NCBI RefSeq assembly: GCF_017114985.1
Contig: NZ_JABXKP010000026.1
Location: 87,346 to 151,345 of the forward strand
DNA length: 64,000 bases
From: Nostoc sp. JL33
Lineage (GTDB): Bacteria > Cyanobacteriota > Cyanobacteriia > Cyanobacteriales > Nostocaceae
Reading direction: 5' to 3'
Under the pieces are notes generated by a model. That model was not told the DNA's origin and searched no databases. It worked only from the letters and a program-made list of their open reading frames with translations. Below, one piece after another: positions 31,495 to 41,510 of the stretch. The position numbers and the translations under genes are program-made. Every line of letters begins with the position of its first letter. Position 1 is the stretch's first letter.

Positions 31495-32616
31495 ATGCCG
31501 ATTGAATTTATTGGGATGATTGGAACGCGACAAATATCTGAGTTAGATAGTCCGACAGTTTCGATCACGGGCGGTTCGATAGATCCCGCCTATGTCCGCA
31601 AGTTTGCTAAGGCACATGAGGATGGAGGCTTTGATCGGGTACTGGTTGGTTATGGCTCAACTGGCCCCGATGGCTTAACTGTGGCTTCGTTCGCAGCGGC
31701 GGCAACAGAACGGTTGAAGTTTTTAATCGCCCACCGCCCTGGTTTCGTGGCTCCTACACTCTTGGCACGCAAGACAGCAACTTTGGATCATTTTACTAAT
31801 GGTCGCATTGCTGTACACATTATTACAGGTGGCAGCGATGCCGAACAGCAACGCGATGGTGACTGGCTTGACCACGATACTCGCTATCGCCGTACAGATG
31901 AGTACCTCGATATCGTGCGCCGGGTGTGGACGAGTCATACTCCCTTCGACTATGAGGGCGAATTCTACCGTGTGAAAGATGCTTACTCAGATGTGAAGCC
32001 TTTACAACAGCCGCACATACCTTTGTACTTTGGTGGTGCTTCTGGTGCAGCAGTACCTGTAGGTGCAAAGCATAGTGATGTCTACGCCATGTGGGGAGAA
32101 CCGATTGCGGCGGTTAAGGAACGGATACGCGAAGTAAAAGCCGTAACACCACCAGGGCGATCGCCACGGTTTAGTGTCTCACTGCGACCGATTCTAGGTG
32201 ATACTGAGGAGAAGGCTTGGGAACGGGCGCACTCAATTCTCTCCCGTGTTAAGGAAATTCGGGCTGCAAAAACAGAAAATCAGCTACCAGTAAATGCCTA
32301 CTTGAATTCAGCACGTCCGCAAGCAGTGGGTTCCAGTCGTTTATTACAGTTTGCCCAAGAAAGCGAAATTTTCGATAAGCGCTTGTGGACGCCAATTGCC
32401 GCCGCTACTGGTGCTTATGGTAATACTACGGCCCTTGTTGGTACACCGGAGCAAGTAGCAGAGTCCCTTGTGGATTATTATGATGCAGGGGTAACTACTC
32501 TATTGATTCGGGGATTTGATCCATTAGGAGATGCGATCGCTTACGGTCGTGATCTGATTCCGCTAGTCCGGGCAGAAGTGCAACGCCGGGAGCGACAAGC
32601 CACTGTTGTCGCTTAG
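31495..32616 (+). CDS. LLM-class flavin-dependent oxidoreductase (SsuD/SfnG-like)
   Basis: MPIEFIGMIGTRQISE, GRIAVHIITGGSDAEQQRDGDWLDHDTRYRRTDEYL, TTALVGTPEQVAESLVDYYDAGV. Confidence 0.85.
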   Translation: MPIEFIGMIGTRQISELDSPTVSITGGSIDPAYVRKFAKAHEDGGFDRVLVGYGSTGPDGLTVASFAAAATERLKFLIAHRPGFVAPTLLARKTATLDHFTNGRIAVHIITGGSDAEQQRDGDWLDHDTRYRRTDEYLDIVRRVWTSHTPFDYEGEFYRVKDAYSDVKPLQQPHIPLYFGGASGAAVPVGAKHSDVYAMWGEPIAAVKERIREVKAVTPPGRSPRFSVSLRPILGDTEEKAWERAHSILSRVKEIRAAKTENQLPVNAYLNSARPQAVGSSRLLQFAQESEIFDKRLWTPIAAATGAYGNTTALVGTPEQVAESLVDYYDAGVTTLLIRGFDPLGDAIAYGRDLIPLVRAEVQRRERQATVVA

Positions 32617-32743
32617 AAATTTCCAATTAAAAAATACCCCACAAGATTGAATAATTTATTTATTGGAAATCCCTTAGCTGAAGATTGGATGATTGATTTT
32701 TTGGTAGTCTTTTAACAACTTTAATTCGTAAGGAGTATCATAC

Positions 32744-32953
32744 ATGAGCAAAGTATTTATTCTCGATGCCAACCAACAACCGTTATATCCAGTACGCATC
32801 AGCCGTGCTAGGCTGCTCTTGTCACAAGGTAAAGCTACCGTATTCCAGCGATATCCCTTTACTATCATTCTCAAGGAGTCCCTTTCTCATCTAAAACTTG
32901 AGCAACTTGGCTTCAAGATTCACCCTGGCATTAAAATAATTCGTAATTCGTAA
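32744..32953 (+). pseudogene. Truncated RRXRR (IscB/IsrB N-terminal-like) domain protein
   Basis: MSKVFILDANQQPLYPVRISRARLLLSQGKATVFQRYPFTIILKE matches the N-terminal domain pattern of IscB-type RRXRR-HNH proteins; terminates where the RuvC region would begin (LGFKIHPGIKIIRNS*). Confidence 0.75.
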
Positions 32954-33055
32954 TGACGCTCTCTACCAGACGCGCTCTCTACGCGGACTCGTTAACTACA
33001 AATTACGAATTAGTAATTAGTTAATCTTAGTCGCCTCTCAAAACGAGGAATATAG

Positions 33056-33730
33056 ATGACGAACCACACGATCTTGGAACCATTGCCAGAAGACCAATGG
33101 TTTACCCTGAGCCAAGAACTACGATCCTTTGTAGCAACAGTGCGTGAAATTAGCGCTAGCACTGTTGACGATCGCACACAAACTCTCGCTAGACTAGAAC
33201 CCTATTTTCAAGAGCTGCTTGCCCAACAGGAATGGCTACCTGAAAAGTGTGCCCAAATCAATCTTGAAAGCAGGATGGGCGGCGGTATTGGTCAGTGGCT
33301 ACTTTATCGCGCCAAAGACCGTTCCCTCTCAGTCTTCAGTTTGGTGATTCCCCCAGGTTCAACAACTCCCATCCACGACCATTTAGCCTGGGGATTGATT
33401 GGTTTATACAAAGGCAATCAAGAAGAAACAGTCTATCGCCGTGTAGATAGCGGTGATGCCGAAGGACACGCACAATTACAAGTAACTGAAGTGCGATCGC
33501 TTCAAGCAGGCGATATCTACCGCCTGTTACCCCCAGATGGTGATATCCACGCCGTCAAAACCACATCCCAGAGCGCATCTGTATCTATCCATCTTCTCGG
33601 TAATGATACTGGTTGCATCTTGCGTCACCAGTTTATAAGAGAATCTCATAGTGTCAAATCCTTTCGCTCTGGATATTCCAACGCTCCCTGTAAAGAGGAA
33701 GAGGAAAAAGAACATGCCCAGGTACGATAG
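33056..33730 (+). CDS. Cysteine dioxygenase-like cupin
   Basis: PPGSTTPIHDHLAWGLIGLYKGNQEETVYRR metal-binding HxH cupin motif and DIHAVKTTS. Confidence 0.8.
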   Translation: MTNHTILEPLPEDQWFTLSQELRSFVATVREISASTVDDRTQTLARLEPYFQELLAQQEWLPEKCAQINLESRMGGGIGQWLLYRAKDRSLSVFSLVIPPGSTTPIHDHLAWGLIGLYKGNQEETVYRRVDSGDAEGHAQLQVTEVRSLQAGDIYRLLPPDGDIHAVKTTSQSASVSIHLLGNDTGCILRHQFIRESHSVKSFRSGYSNAPCKEEEEKEHAQVR

Positions 33731-34475
33731 ACCACAACCCCCTGTATTCGAGCGAGTTGAAGACGAACGTCTGCACCGTAAGCAACGCCTAGCTGCTGCC
33801 TTTCGCCTGTTTGGTAAATTTGGGTTCAGCGAGGGAATCGCAGGCCATATTACGGCTCGTGATCCAGAATTTACAGACCATTTCTGGGTTAATCCATTAG
33901 GGACATACTTCGGTCATATCCGAGTTTCTGACCTGCTGTTGGTTAACAGAGAAGGTGAGGTGGTTAAAGGCGATGCTCAGGTGAATCGAGCTGCTTTCGC
34001 CATCCATTCTCAGATTCATGAAGCTCGAACTGATGTGATCGCGGCGGCTCACGCCCATTCACTTTATGGTAAAGCCTGGTCTAGTTTAGGTCGTCTCCTT
34101 GACCCCTTGACTCAAGATTCTTGTGCTTTTTATGAAGACCATGCCTTATTTGATGATTTTACAGGTGTTGTTTTAGAAACTTCTGAAGGTCAGCGACTGG
34201 CGCAAGCCTTGGGGCCAAACAAAGCCATAATCCTGCGTAACCACAGCATTTTAACCGTGGGACATACAGTAGATGAAGCTGCCTTTTGGTACATTAGCTT
34301 AGAGCGATCGTGCCAAGCCCAACTGCTGGCAGAAGCTGCGGGTAGACCCACTAGTATCAAACACGAAACAGCCCGTTTAACACAAACTCAAGTGGGGTCA
34401 CATACAAGTGGGTGGTTCAGTTTCCAGCCACTTTACGACAGGATTGTGCGCGAAGAACCTGATTTACTGAATTAG
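33714..34475 (+). CDS. Class II aldolase/adducin family protein
   Basis: GKFGFSEGIAGHITARDPEFTDHFWVNPLG and AAHAHSLYGKAWSSLGR; ATG at 33714 preceded by AGAGGAAGAGG, overlapping the preceding gene. Confidence 0.85.
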   Translation: MPRYDRPQPPVFERVEDERLHRKQRLAAAFRLFGKFGFSEGIAGHITARDPEFTDHFWVNPLGTYFGHIRVSDLLLVNREGEVVKGDAQVNRAAFAIHSQIHEARTDVIAAAHAHSLYGKAWSSLGRLLDPLTQDSCAFYEDHALFDDFTGVVLETSEGQRLAQALGPNKAIILRNHSILTVGHTVDEAAFWYISLERSCQAQLLAEAAGRPTSIKHETARLTQTQVGSHTSGWFSFQPLYDRIVREEPDLLN

Positions 34476-34650
34476 TGCTGTGCTTTTTGGCACTAAGACT
34501 CTGTTGTATCAGTTTGCCTACCTTGAACAAGGAGCTTAAGCTCCTTGTCTGGTTAATTGAGATGGTGGCTGGATCTGGGCAGCTAAATTTATTTATATAC
34601 TCCGGTAAACCTATAAGTTTATAGTATTTATATAGTTCCAAGAAATCATT

Positions 34651-35772
34651 TTGATGATTAACCAAGCCTTTTGCCGTTTAATTAGCAAGTGGATATCGTT
34701 GATAAAATTCAGGAATATCCCCTTTAACAATCAACATAAATTATTCTTCTCTTCTTCTTTGCCAATAGTGGGGGCTTTTGTTACAGGGCTGTTTTTGAGC
34801 GTGCTATTTGCCGCCTGTTCATCGACATCGACTGTTAGTTCTCCTAATCCCAGCGCTACATCTGTTGGCAATTCTGCTTCCAGTAAAGCAACAGTAGTCA
34901 AATTTGGTTATCAAAAATCGACCATTTTGCTTAGAACTAAGGGTGTTTTAGAAAAGCGTTTGGCACCAGAAGGTATCACTGTAAAGTGGACTGAATTTCA
35001 AGCGGGGCCCCAACTACTAGAAGCGATGAATGTGGGTAGTATTGACATCGGCCCTGTAGGAGAATCACCACCAATATTTGCCCAAGCAGCGGGGGCATCA
35101 CTAACTTATGTTGTTGGTACTGCTGCTAGTCCGGCTGGTTCAGCAATTCTTGTTCCTCAAAATTCACAAATTCAAAAAGTTACTGAGCTTAAAGGTAAAA
35201 AAGTTGCCTTTCAAAAAGGCTCTAGCGCTCACTTATTGTTAGTCCAAGCTTTAGAAAAAGCCGGGTTAAAATATACAGACATTGAACCTAAATATTTGGC
35301 TCCGGCTGATGCCCGTGCTGCATTTGTGAAAGGGAGTGTGGATGCCTGGGTAATTTGGGACCCCTTCTATGCAGCAGCTCAAGAGGCAACTAAAGCCAGA
35401 GTCCTGATTGATGGCACAGGGATTAATAAACAGGGAGGATATTATTTGATGACTCGCAAATTTATCAGTGAAAATCCCCAAACTGTCAAGACAATACTGG
35501 AGGAAATTCAAAATCTAGAAGAATGGTCTAAACAGAATCGAGAAGAAGTAGCGAAAACTCTAGCACCTGTGTTAGGAATTGATCTAGAAACGATGAAAAA
35601 AGCAACTAATCGGCGGACTTTTGGTCTTGTACCAATTGACGACAATCTGATAAATCTACAACAAGGTGTTGCAGATACATATTATAAATTGAAGTTAATT
35701 CCCAAAGAGGTAAATGTGAAGGATGCAATGTTGACAAAAGAAGAATATGCTGCATTTTCACCAAAAACTTAA
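34651..35772 (+). CDS. ABC transporter substrate-binding lipoprotein, aliphatic sulfonate (SsuA-like)
   Basis: LFAACSS lipobox; VVKFGYQKSTILLRTKGVLEKRLAPEGITVKWTEFQAGPQLLEAM. Confidence 0.87.
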   Translation: MMINQAFCRLISKWISLIKFRNIPFNNQHKLFFSSSLPIVGAFVTGLFLSVLFAACSSTSTVSSPNPSATSVGNSASSKATVVKFGYQKSTILLRTKGVLEKRLAPEGITVKWTEFQAGPQLLEAMNVGSIDIGPVGESPPIFAQAAGASLTYVVGTAASPAGSAILVPQNSQIQKVTELKGKKVAFQKGSSAHLLLVQALEKAGLKYTDIEPKYLAPADARAAFVKGSVDAWVIWDPFYAAAQEATKARVLIDGTGINKQGGYYLMTRKFISENPQTVKTILEEIQNLEEWSKQNREEVAKTLAPVLGIDLETMKKATNRRTFGLVPIDDNLINLQQGVADTYYKLKLIPKEVNVKDAMLTKEEYAAFSPKT

Positions 35773-35782
35773 ACTAGTACAA

Positions 35783-35909
35783 TAGACCTCTTGCAAAAAT
35801 CCTTGAATCACCCCTCCCCGATGTATTGGGGAGGGGGCAAGATTTCAAGTTTCCCCCCAATATATCGGGGGGATTAAGGGGGGTCTATTCGACTTATGCA
35901 AGAGGTCTA
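35783..35909. mobile_element. MITE-like element with TIR TAGACCTCTTGCA/TGCAAGAGGTCTA (copy 2)
   Basis: Perfect 13-bp terminal inverted repeats, internal C-rich and G-rich palindromes. Confidence 0.7.
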
Positions 35910-36114
35910 ATGAATTGGCTGTAAGAGGATGTTTGAAAAGTACTAGGCGAATAGAATTCGCTACTACACAAAGCAAAGTCCACCTCCGTGGACTAATACA
36001 CTCATCAAGGGTTTTTAACCCACCTCCGTGGGTGGCGGTCTTACATCCCCATCCTGTAGAGGTCTGGGGTATTACGTCGTCCTGATAAAATATCTGAAAA
36101 TTTTGGAATTGATT

Positions 36115-36936
36115 ATGACTAATCCTACAGAACTGCTGCGATCGCGCTACGGTGAAATCCCCTTCAATCCCGAAATTCAATGGAATGATTCGCTGACAGC
36201 ATTACTATCTCACCGTTCAATCCGGTCTTACCTATCTGATCCTTTACCACCGGGAACTCTGGAGTTACTAATTGCAGCCGCCCAATCTGCATCTACTTCC
36301 TCTAATTTGCAAACCTGGAGTGTGGTAGCAGTCGAAGATGAACAGCGCAAAGAGGAGTTATCTAAGCTAGCGGGAAATCAAGCACATATTAAGCAAGTGC
36401 CTTTATTCTTGGTTTGGTTAGCAGACTTAGCGCGTCTAGCTCGTGTTGCTGACAGTCGCGGACTATCTCATGATGGTTTAGAATACTTGGAAATGTTTGT
36501 GACAGCAACAATCGATGCAGCTTTGGCGGCACAAAATGCAACAGTCGCAGCCGAGTCACTCGGTTTGGGAACAGTATATATCGGTGGAATCCGCAACCAC
36601 CCGCAAGAGGTAGCAGAGATATTGAATTTGCCCTCCTCTGTGTATGCTGTATTTGGGTTGTGTGTGGGTTATCCGAATCCTGAAGTAGAAGCAGCGATTA
36701 AGCCAAGGTTGCCCCAGTCAGCTGTGCTGCACCGTGAAACCTATAAATTGGCAGAACAAGAAGAAGCGATCGCTCACTACAACGACATCATCAAAGAATT
36801 CTATACTGAACAAAAGATGAATATTGCTGGTGATTGGTCAGAACACTCAGCCCAACGGATCGCAACCGTAGAATCACTCAAAGGACGCGATCGCTTGCGT
36901 GAAGTTCTGAATAACCTCGGCTTCAAATTGCTGTAA
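36115..36936 (+). CDS. Nitroreductase family/NADPH-dependent FMN oxidoreductase
   Basis: LLSHRSIRSYLSDPLPPGTLELLIAAAQSASTSSNLQTWSVVAVED; ATG at 36115 preferred over the track start at 36028. Confidence 0.85.
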   Translation: MTNPTELLRSRYGEIPFNPEIQWNDSLTALLSHRSIRSYLSDPLPPGTLELLIAAAQSASTSSNLQTWSVVAVEDEQRKEELSKLAGNQAHIKQVPLFLVWLADLARLARVADSRGLSHDGLEYLEMFVTATIDAALAAQNATVAAESLGLGTVYIGGIRNHPQEVAEILNLPSSVYAVFGLCVGYPNPEVEAAIKPRLPQSAVLHRETYKLAEQEEAIAHYNDIIKEFYTEQKMNIAGDWSEHSAQRIATVESLKGRDRLREVLNNLGFKLL

Positions 36937-37050
36937 ACAACAACAATCAAGCCGTAAGAATAATTTAATACTGAATTGAAAGGCGATCGCACGAAGATTG
37001 AACTAATTATCAGATAGAGATCAGATAGAGATGCGATCGCCTCACTCGTT

Positions 37051-38034
37051 TTACTTCCTGATTAACTCGTAATTCCAGGTATAAAAACCGATTTGATTGG
37101 GAACTCTAGAGAATCGCCCTGTGCGATAACCCCGCGATAATTCCTTCTGCACGCCGCCTTTTACCTGTTTAAGTTCATGTTCATCAAGTTTTCCATAAAG
37201 CCCTTCAATGATTTCATTAATACTGAAAATTTTTGAAGAATTTTGTTCTAAAAAATTGGAAATGCCATCAATCAAAATTAGCCCTTCAAATGCTTCAAGC
37301 TTTGGTATTTTTTGAGGTTTTGTTTCCCGAAACGAGTTGTGATTTTTGTGCTTGTTTTGCCCAAACAAATTTTTAGTTTGATTAGAGGTAAGCAAACGTG
37401 AATCTAGAGTATAATACCCAGGCTTCCCTTTAACAAATGACCAATTATGGGTTTCTCTACTCTGGGTAAGTGAAGATTGAACTCGATTTTTAACTAGTTT
37501 GAAGATATCTGGCTCTAGTTCTCCATAGAGCGATCGCACGATAACGTCGATGTGAACAATTGTGCCAATCTGTTCTGCCAACAGCCGTTCAATCGCTTCG
37601 GCACGGCTTAAAGATTGATACTCTGGCAACATAACAATCTCTACCCCAGATAGCGATCGCTGTTGAGTTGATGTTTCTATAAGTGGTAATATGGGTGGTG
37701 GTAATTCCAGAGTATCAGTAGCTGCGTCAAATTCTCCAGACTCGGAATCGTCCAATTGCAAGAGTTGAACAGGGCTAGGTTCTTCCAGTTTAATATCAGA
37801 GTTATCAGTGAGAAATAATAACGAACTTTCTTCTTTTTGAGGCTTGAATTGTTTGTCGGCTACCTCCGAGGCAAAAGACCAGTTAGATAACAAAGCTTCT
37901 ACGTGAGTGAGATTGGCTTTGGCTTGGGTATATAGTTTTTCGTACTTTTCAACTTTGGGTGCGTAGTAATCTCGCAATGCTAACAGTGGCTCTAAGGCGC
38001 TTTGGGGAAGCTCTAAGGGGAAGGGACTATCCAT
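37051..38034 (-). CDS. Hypothetical protein with two repeated winged-helix-like domains
   Basis: IVHIDVIVRSLYGELEPDIFKLVKNRVQSSLTQSRETHNWSFVKGKPGYYTLD parallels IFSINEIIEGLYGKLDEHELKQVKGGVQKELSRGYRTGRFSRVPNQIGFYTWN. Confidence 0.65.
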   Translation of the reverse strand: MDSPFPLELPQSALEPLLALRDYYAPKVEKYEKLYTQAKANLTHVEALLSNWSFASEVADKQFKPQKEESSLLFLTDNSDIKLEEPSPVQLLQLDDSESGEFDAATDTLELPPPILPLIETSTQQRSLSGVEIVMLPEYQSLSRAEAIERLLAEQIGTIVHIDVIVRSLYGELEPDIFKLVKNRVQSSLTQSRETHNWSFVKGKPGYYTLDSRLLTSNQTKNLFGQNKHKNHNSFRETKPQKIPKLEAFEGLILIDGISNFLEQNSSKIFSINEIIEGLYGKLDEHELKQVKGGVQKELSRGYRTGRFSRVPNQIGFYTWNYELIRK

Positions 38035-38399
38035 AAAATTTAAAGTTATTTAATTTTTCTTTTCGCCTGTTCATCTAATACCGCTCGAACTTGAAATGGA
38101 ATACTAGTAATATTTATCACATATAAACTTGACACTTTAAATTAAGGGTTCGCATTTTCTAAACTAAACGATATTTGGCTTTGCTCCCAGCATACCTGCC
38201 CAATTCCAGGGCGTAGTTTGCCGTCGTAGGCATCGCACTTATAATTATACCGATGGTATTCGAGTGTTTTAGCAAGTGTTTGAATCGCGTGTGAGTTCTA
38301 TAAGTTCTAGTGAACTACCCAACACCCATCTGAATACAGATTGGGTGCGGGCTTCCGGTTTCATCGACAAATGCCTTTCCACTTTGCAGTTTATTGGTC

Positions 38400-38651
38400 T
38401 TACTTGGCCTCGACTCGGCAAGAACTCTCTTTCCCTCCGTCCAGAGATAATATCCGAATGCCTTCTGTTCTTATGTTCTGGCTGGCGTTTCCATTACGAT
38501 CATGATCAGTATCGCAACTCGGACAATCCCATTCTCTGATATCAAGTGGCGATGTATCTATGATATGCCTACAACAGGAACAGGTTTTAGGACTGGGGAA
38601 AAATCTACCTATTTCTATATCAAGCGATCGCTGTTTAGTAATCTGCCACAT
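38400..38651 (-). pseudogene. Remnant of an IS200/IS605-type TnpB (C-terminal zinc ribbon)
   Basis: IEIGRFFPSPKTCSCCRHIIDTSPLDIREWDCPSCDTDHDRNGNASQNI resembles the TnpB C-terminus. Confidence 0.85.
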
Positions 38652-38957
38652 TTGTTGTTGATGGTTGGGTTTACAGTATTATTTTTTAAACTCATGATTT
38701 AAACTGCAATCGCTAGTTCAATTTTCATCAAATCAAAGGCGGGTATCATTTCAAGCTCTGCGATCGCCTAAAAATGATTGATGCAAAGCGATCGCAATCT
38801 TGTAACTCGGACGATCGCGGATGCTATACACCATAGGTTTTTCGTGCATAGCGTTGGCGATGGCGCTGAAGGTTTTGAGTCTGTCAAATTTTAGCTAAAA
38901 TGTTCTAGTGCCATGATTTATTAGCGATCGCTCAAGTTCCTCAACGCAAACCATAAT

Positions 38958-39371
38958 ATGGCAAAAGATTTGTATCACGAGCAAGTTAAACGCGCTCTAG
39001 AAAAAGACGGATGGCAAATAACTCACGATCCATACGAATTGCGTATAGGTGGGGTTGAAATGTATATAGACATTGGGGCGGAACAGATGATCGCTGCCCA
39101 AAGGGGAAATGATAAAATTGCGGTTGAGGTGAAAAGTTTTATTAGTCCCTCAAGGATTTCTGATTTTCATTTGGCGCATGGACAGTTTTTAGATTATCGC
39201 TATGCTTTAGAAGATGAAGATCCAGAGCGAATTTTATATTTAGCAGTACCTCGTTTTGTTTATCAAACCTTTTTTAACTTAGCTTTTATTAATAGTGTGG
39301 TACAACGCAGTCAAATTAAACTTTTAGTTTATGACTTAGAAAAGGAGACGATTGAGCAATGGATAAAGTAG
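38958..39371 (+). CDS. xisH: XisH family protein (fdxN element excision controlling factor-like)
   Basis: MAKDLYHEQVKRALEKDGWQITHDPYELRIGG...IDIGAEQMIAAQRGNDKIAVEVKSF. Confidence 0.9.
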   Translation: MAKDLYHEQVKRALEKDGWQITHDPYELRIGGVEMYIDIGAEQMIAAQRGNDKIAVEVKSFISPSRISDFHLAHGQFLDYRYALEDEDPERILYLAVPRFVYQTFFNLAFINSVVQRSQIKLLVYDLEKETIEQWIK

Positions 39372-39706
39372 CTCTCTACAGGCAATATATTCAACAACTA
39401 ATCCAAGCAAAAGCCGATCGCTCGATGAAATCAGCAAAGGATAAAGATGTTGAGGCTCAACCTATTTTTGATACGGAGCGCAATCGCTATCAATTAGTGT
39501 ATGTGGGTTGGAAGCGGAACGATATCAGGGATTATGGATGTTTGCTACATTTGGATATTAAGAATGGCAAGATTTGGATTCAATATGATGGTACGGAAGA
39601 TGGTATCGCCTATGAGTTATTAAAATTAGGTGTACCACATCAAGATATAGTTTTAGGTTTTCAACCTGCTAGGGTGCGCTCTGATACGGAGTTTGCTGTA
39701 GGTTAG
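39359..39706 (+). CDS. xisI: XisI family protein
   Basis: MDKVALYRQYIQQLIQAKADRS...VYVGWKRNDIRDYGCLLHLDIKNGKIWIQYDGTEDGIAYELLKLGVPHQDIVLGF; overlaps xisH by 13 nt. Confidence 0.9.
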   Translation: MDKVALYRQYIQQLIQAKADRSMKSAKDKDVEAQPIFDTERNRYQLVYVGWKRNDIRDYGCLLHLDIKNGKIWIQYDGTEDGIAYELLKLGVPHQDIVLGFQPARVRSDTEFAVG

Positions 39707-39935
39707 GTTTAAATATTGATTGATGAATAGCGATCGCTAGTTCAATTTTCATCAAGTCAAAGCCGGGTATCATTTCAACCTATGCGATGGTCGCTTTGCG
39801 AACCGGCGAAGCCATCGCGCCATTCAGAACTAATATTACAGCATACAGAAGGTTTTGAGTCCGTCAAATTTTAGCTAAAATGTTTTAGTGCCATGATTTA
39901 TTAGCGATCGCTCAAGTTACTCAACGCAACCCATT

Positions 39936-40163
39936 ATGTTACAAACAATTCAAGGAATATACAGGAACGGCAAAATCGAATTAGCTGAAGTGCCACAAAA
40001 TATTACTGAAAGCCAAGTTTTTGTAACTTTTTTAACTTCTAAATCAGTCAGTTTAGATAGTGAACTTATGTCTTTTGGTATGTTTTCAGGTTCTCAGCAA
40101 TCCACTGAGTCTGATTTCAAAGATGCTGAGTTTCATGGCGATGCTGACGAGGCTCTGAGTTAG
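39936..40163 (+). CDS. Putative antitoxin-like small protein
   Basis: 75 aa ORF; MLQTIQGIYRNGKIELAEVP resembles the start of small AbrB/AF2212-type antitoxins. Confidence 0.55.
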   Translation: MLQTIQGIYRNGKIELAEVPQNITESQVFVTFLTSKSVSLDSELMSFGMFSGSQQSTESDFKDAEFHGDADEALS

Positions 40164-40169
40164 ACATGA

Positions 40170-41510
40170 ATCTTTGAACCTCGCATGACTAGAAGTCACG
40201 CGATTCCTACTTCAACGAGTCCTGCCTGGATTACTCCAGGACTTACAGATTCTCCATAGGCGTTTAAAGCATCCGGCGCACCGACGGCTGCTGTTAAAAG
40301 TTTTAATCCCTCACTCAAGATGTTCAAAGCCGCATTATTGTCTCTCAAATTGTAATTGCTACAAGTAGGACAAGACCATTCACGCAGCTTTAAATCTTTA
40401 ACCAATGGGTTAATAAAACCACAATGATTACAAGTCTGAGATGACGGGTAAAACGTGCCAACTTTTTGTACAATTCTGTCATGCCACAAAGCTTTATATT
40501 CAAGCATAGCGACAAATTTTGACCAACTAGCGTCTGAAATACTCAGTGCTAGTTTGTGATTTTTCACCATGTTAGCAACTCGCAAATCTTCGATACAGAT
40601 AATGCTGTTTTCCTTGATTAGACGAGTTGACAGCTTGTGCAAAAAGTCATCTCTGAGATTCGTAATTCGAACGCTCTCCCGTGCCAGCTTGACTTTCGCT
40701 TTGGCTCGGTTACTACTACCTTTTATACTGCGGGATAGTTTCTTATGTGCCTTCCGTAACTTACGAGTTTGAGTTCTATAATACTTCGGGTTATCTACAA
40801 CTTCATCCTTGCTAGTGACGAGATAAGATTTTATGCCCAAGTCTATTCCAATATTTTCAGTGACTTGAGAGTATTTTTCTATCTCTGTTTCGCACAGAAT
40901 ACTAGCAATGTATTTACCTCTGGAAGTGCGAGTTATGGTAACGTTTACAAGCTTCCCGCTAATGTCTTGAGATTTGTGAAACTTCACCCATCCTAATTTC
41001 GGAAGCTTTAAGCGATTCTCTATTACCTGGATATTGCCGTTGGTCAGATTAGTTTTGTAAGACTGCTTACATCCATGCTTTTTTTTGAATTTAGGAAAAC
41101 CTACACCCTTCTTCCCTTTGGCCTTCTTTAAATCAGCAAAAAAGTTTTTGTACGCCGTCTCTAAATTTTTGAGTGAGTTCTGTAAGGCAAACTTATCTAC
41201 CTCCTTGAGCCATTCAATTTCTTTCTTTAGTACAGTTAGTTGCTGACTGCAAGCGTTGTAATTTAAGGTTTTTTGCTCAGTACTATATAGCTCTTTTCTT
41301 AATGCCAAAAAGCGGTTGTACACATACCTTGCACAACCAATAGTCTTATTGATTAAGACTTCTTGGTTGTGTGTAGGTATGAGAGTGACTTTAAATGCTT
41401 TTTGGATGGCTGGCAACTTTTTGCAATTGTTACGATACACTTTGATTTTAACACGAAGTTACGCGCAATATAGAACGCCTAACTCATGACTGGAAGTCAC
41501 GAGTGTGGCA
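40170..41510 (-). mobile_element. IS200/IS605-superfamily element carrying only tnpB (IS1341-type)
   Basis: Subterminal imperfect hairpins CGCATGACTAGAAGTCACGCG (left) and CTCATGACTGGAAGTCACGAG (right) flank the tnpB ORF; no tnpA recognised. Boundaries approximate. Confidence 0.75.
40196..41440 (-). CDS. tnpB: RNA-guided endonuclease TnpB family protein
   Basis: [65 protein letters not shown]; the RuvC-type acidic positions appear present. Confidence 0.92.
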   Translation of the reverse strand: MYRNNCKKLPAIQKAFKVTLIPTHNQEVLINKTIGCARYVYNRFLALRKELYSTEQKTLNYNACSQQLTVLKKEIEWLKEVDKFALQNSLKNLETAYKNFFADLKKAKGKKGVGFPKFKKKHGCKQSYKTNLTNGNIQVIENRLKLPKLGWVKFHKSQDISGKLVNVTITRTSRGKYIASILCETEIEKYSQVTENIGIDLGIKSYLVTSKDEVVDNPKYYRTQTRKLRKAHKKLSRSIKGSSNRAKAKVKLARESVRITNLRDDFLHKLSTRLIKENSIICIEDLRVANMVKNHKLALSISDASWSKFVAMLEYKALWHDRIVQKVGTFYPSSQTCNHCGFINPLVKDLKLREWSCPTCSNYNLRDNNAALNILSEGLKLLTAAVGAPDALNAYGESVSPGVIQAGLVEVGIA

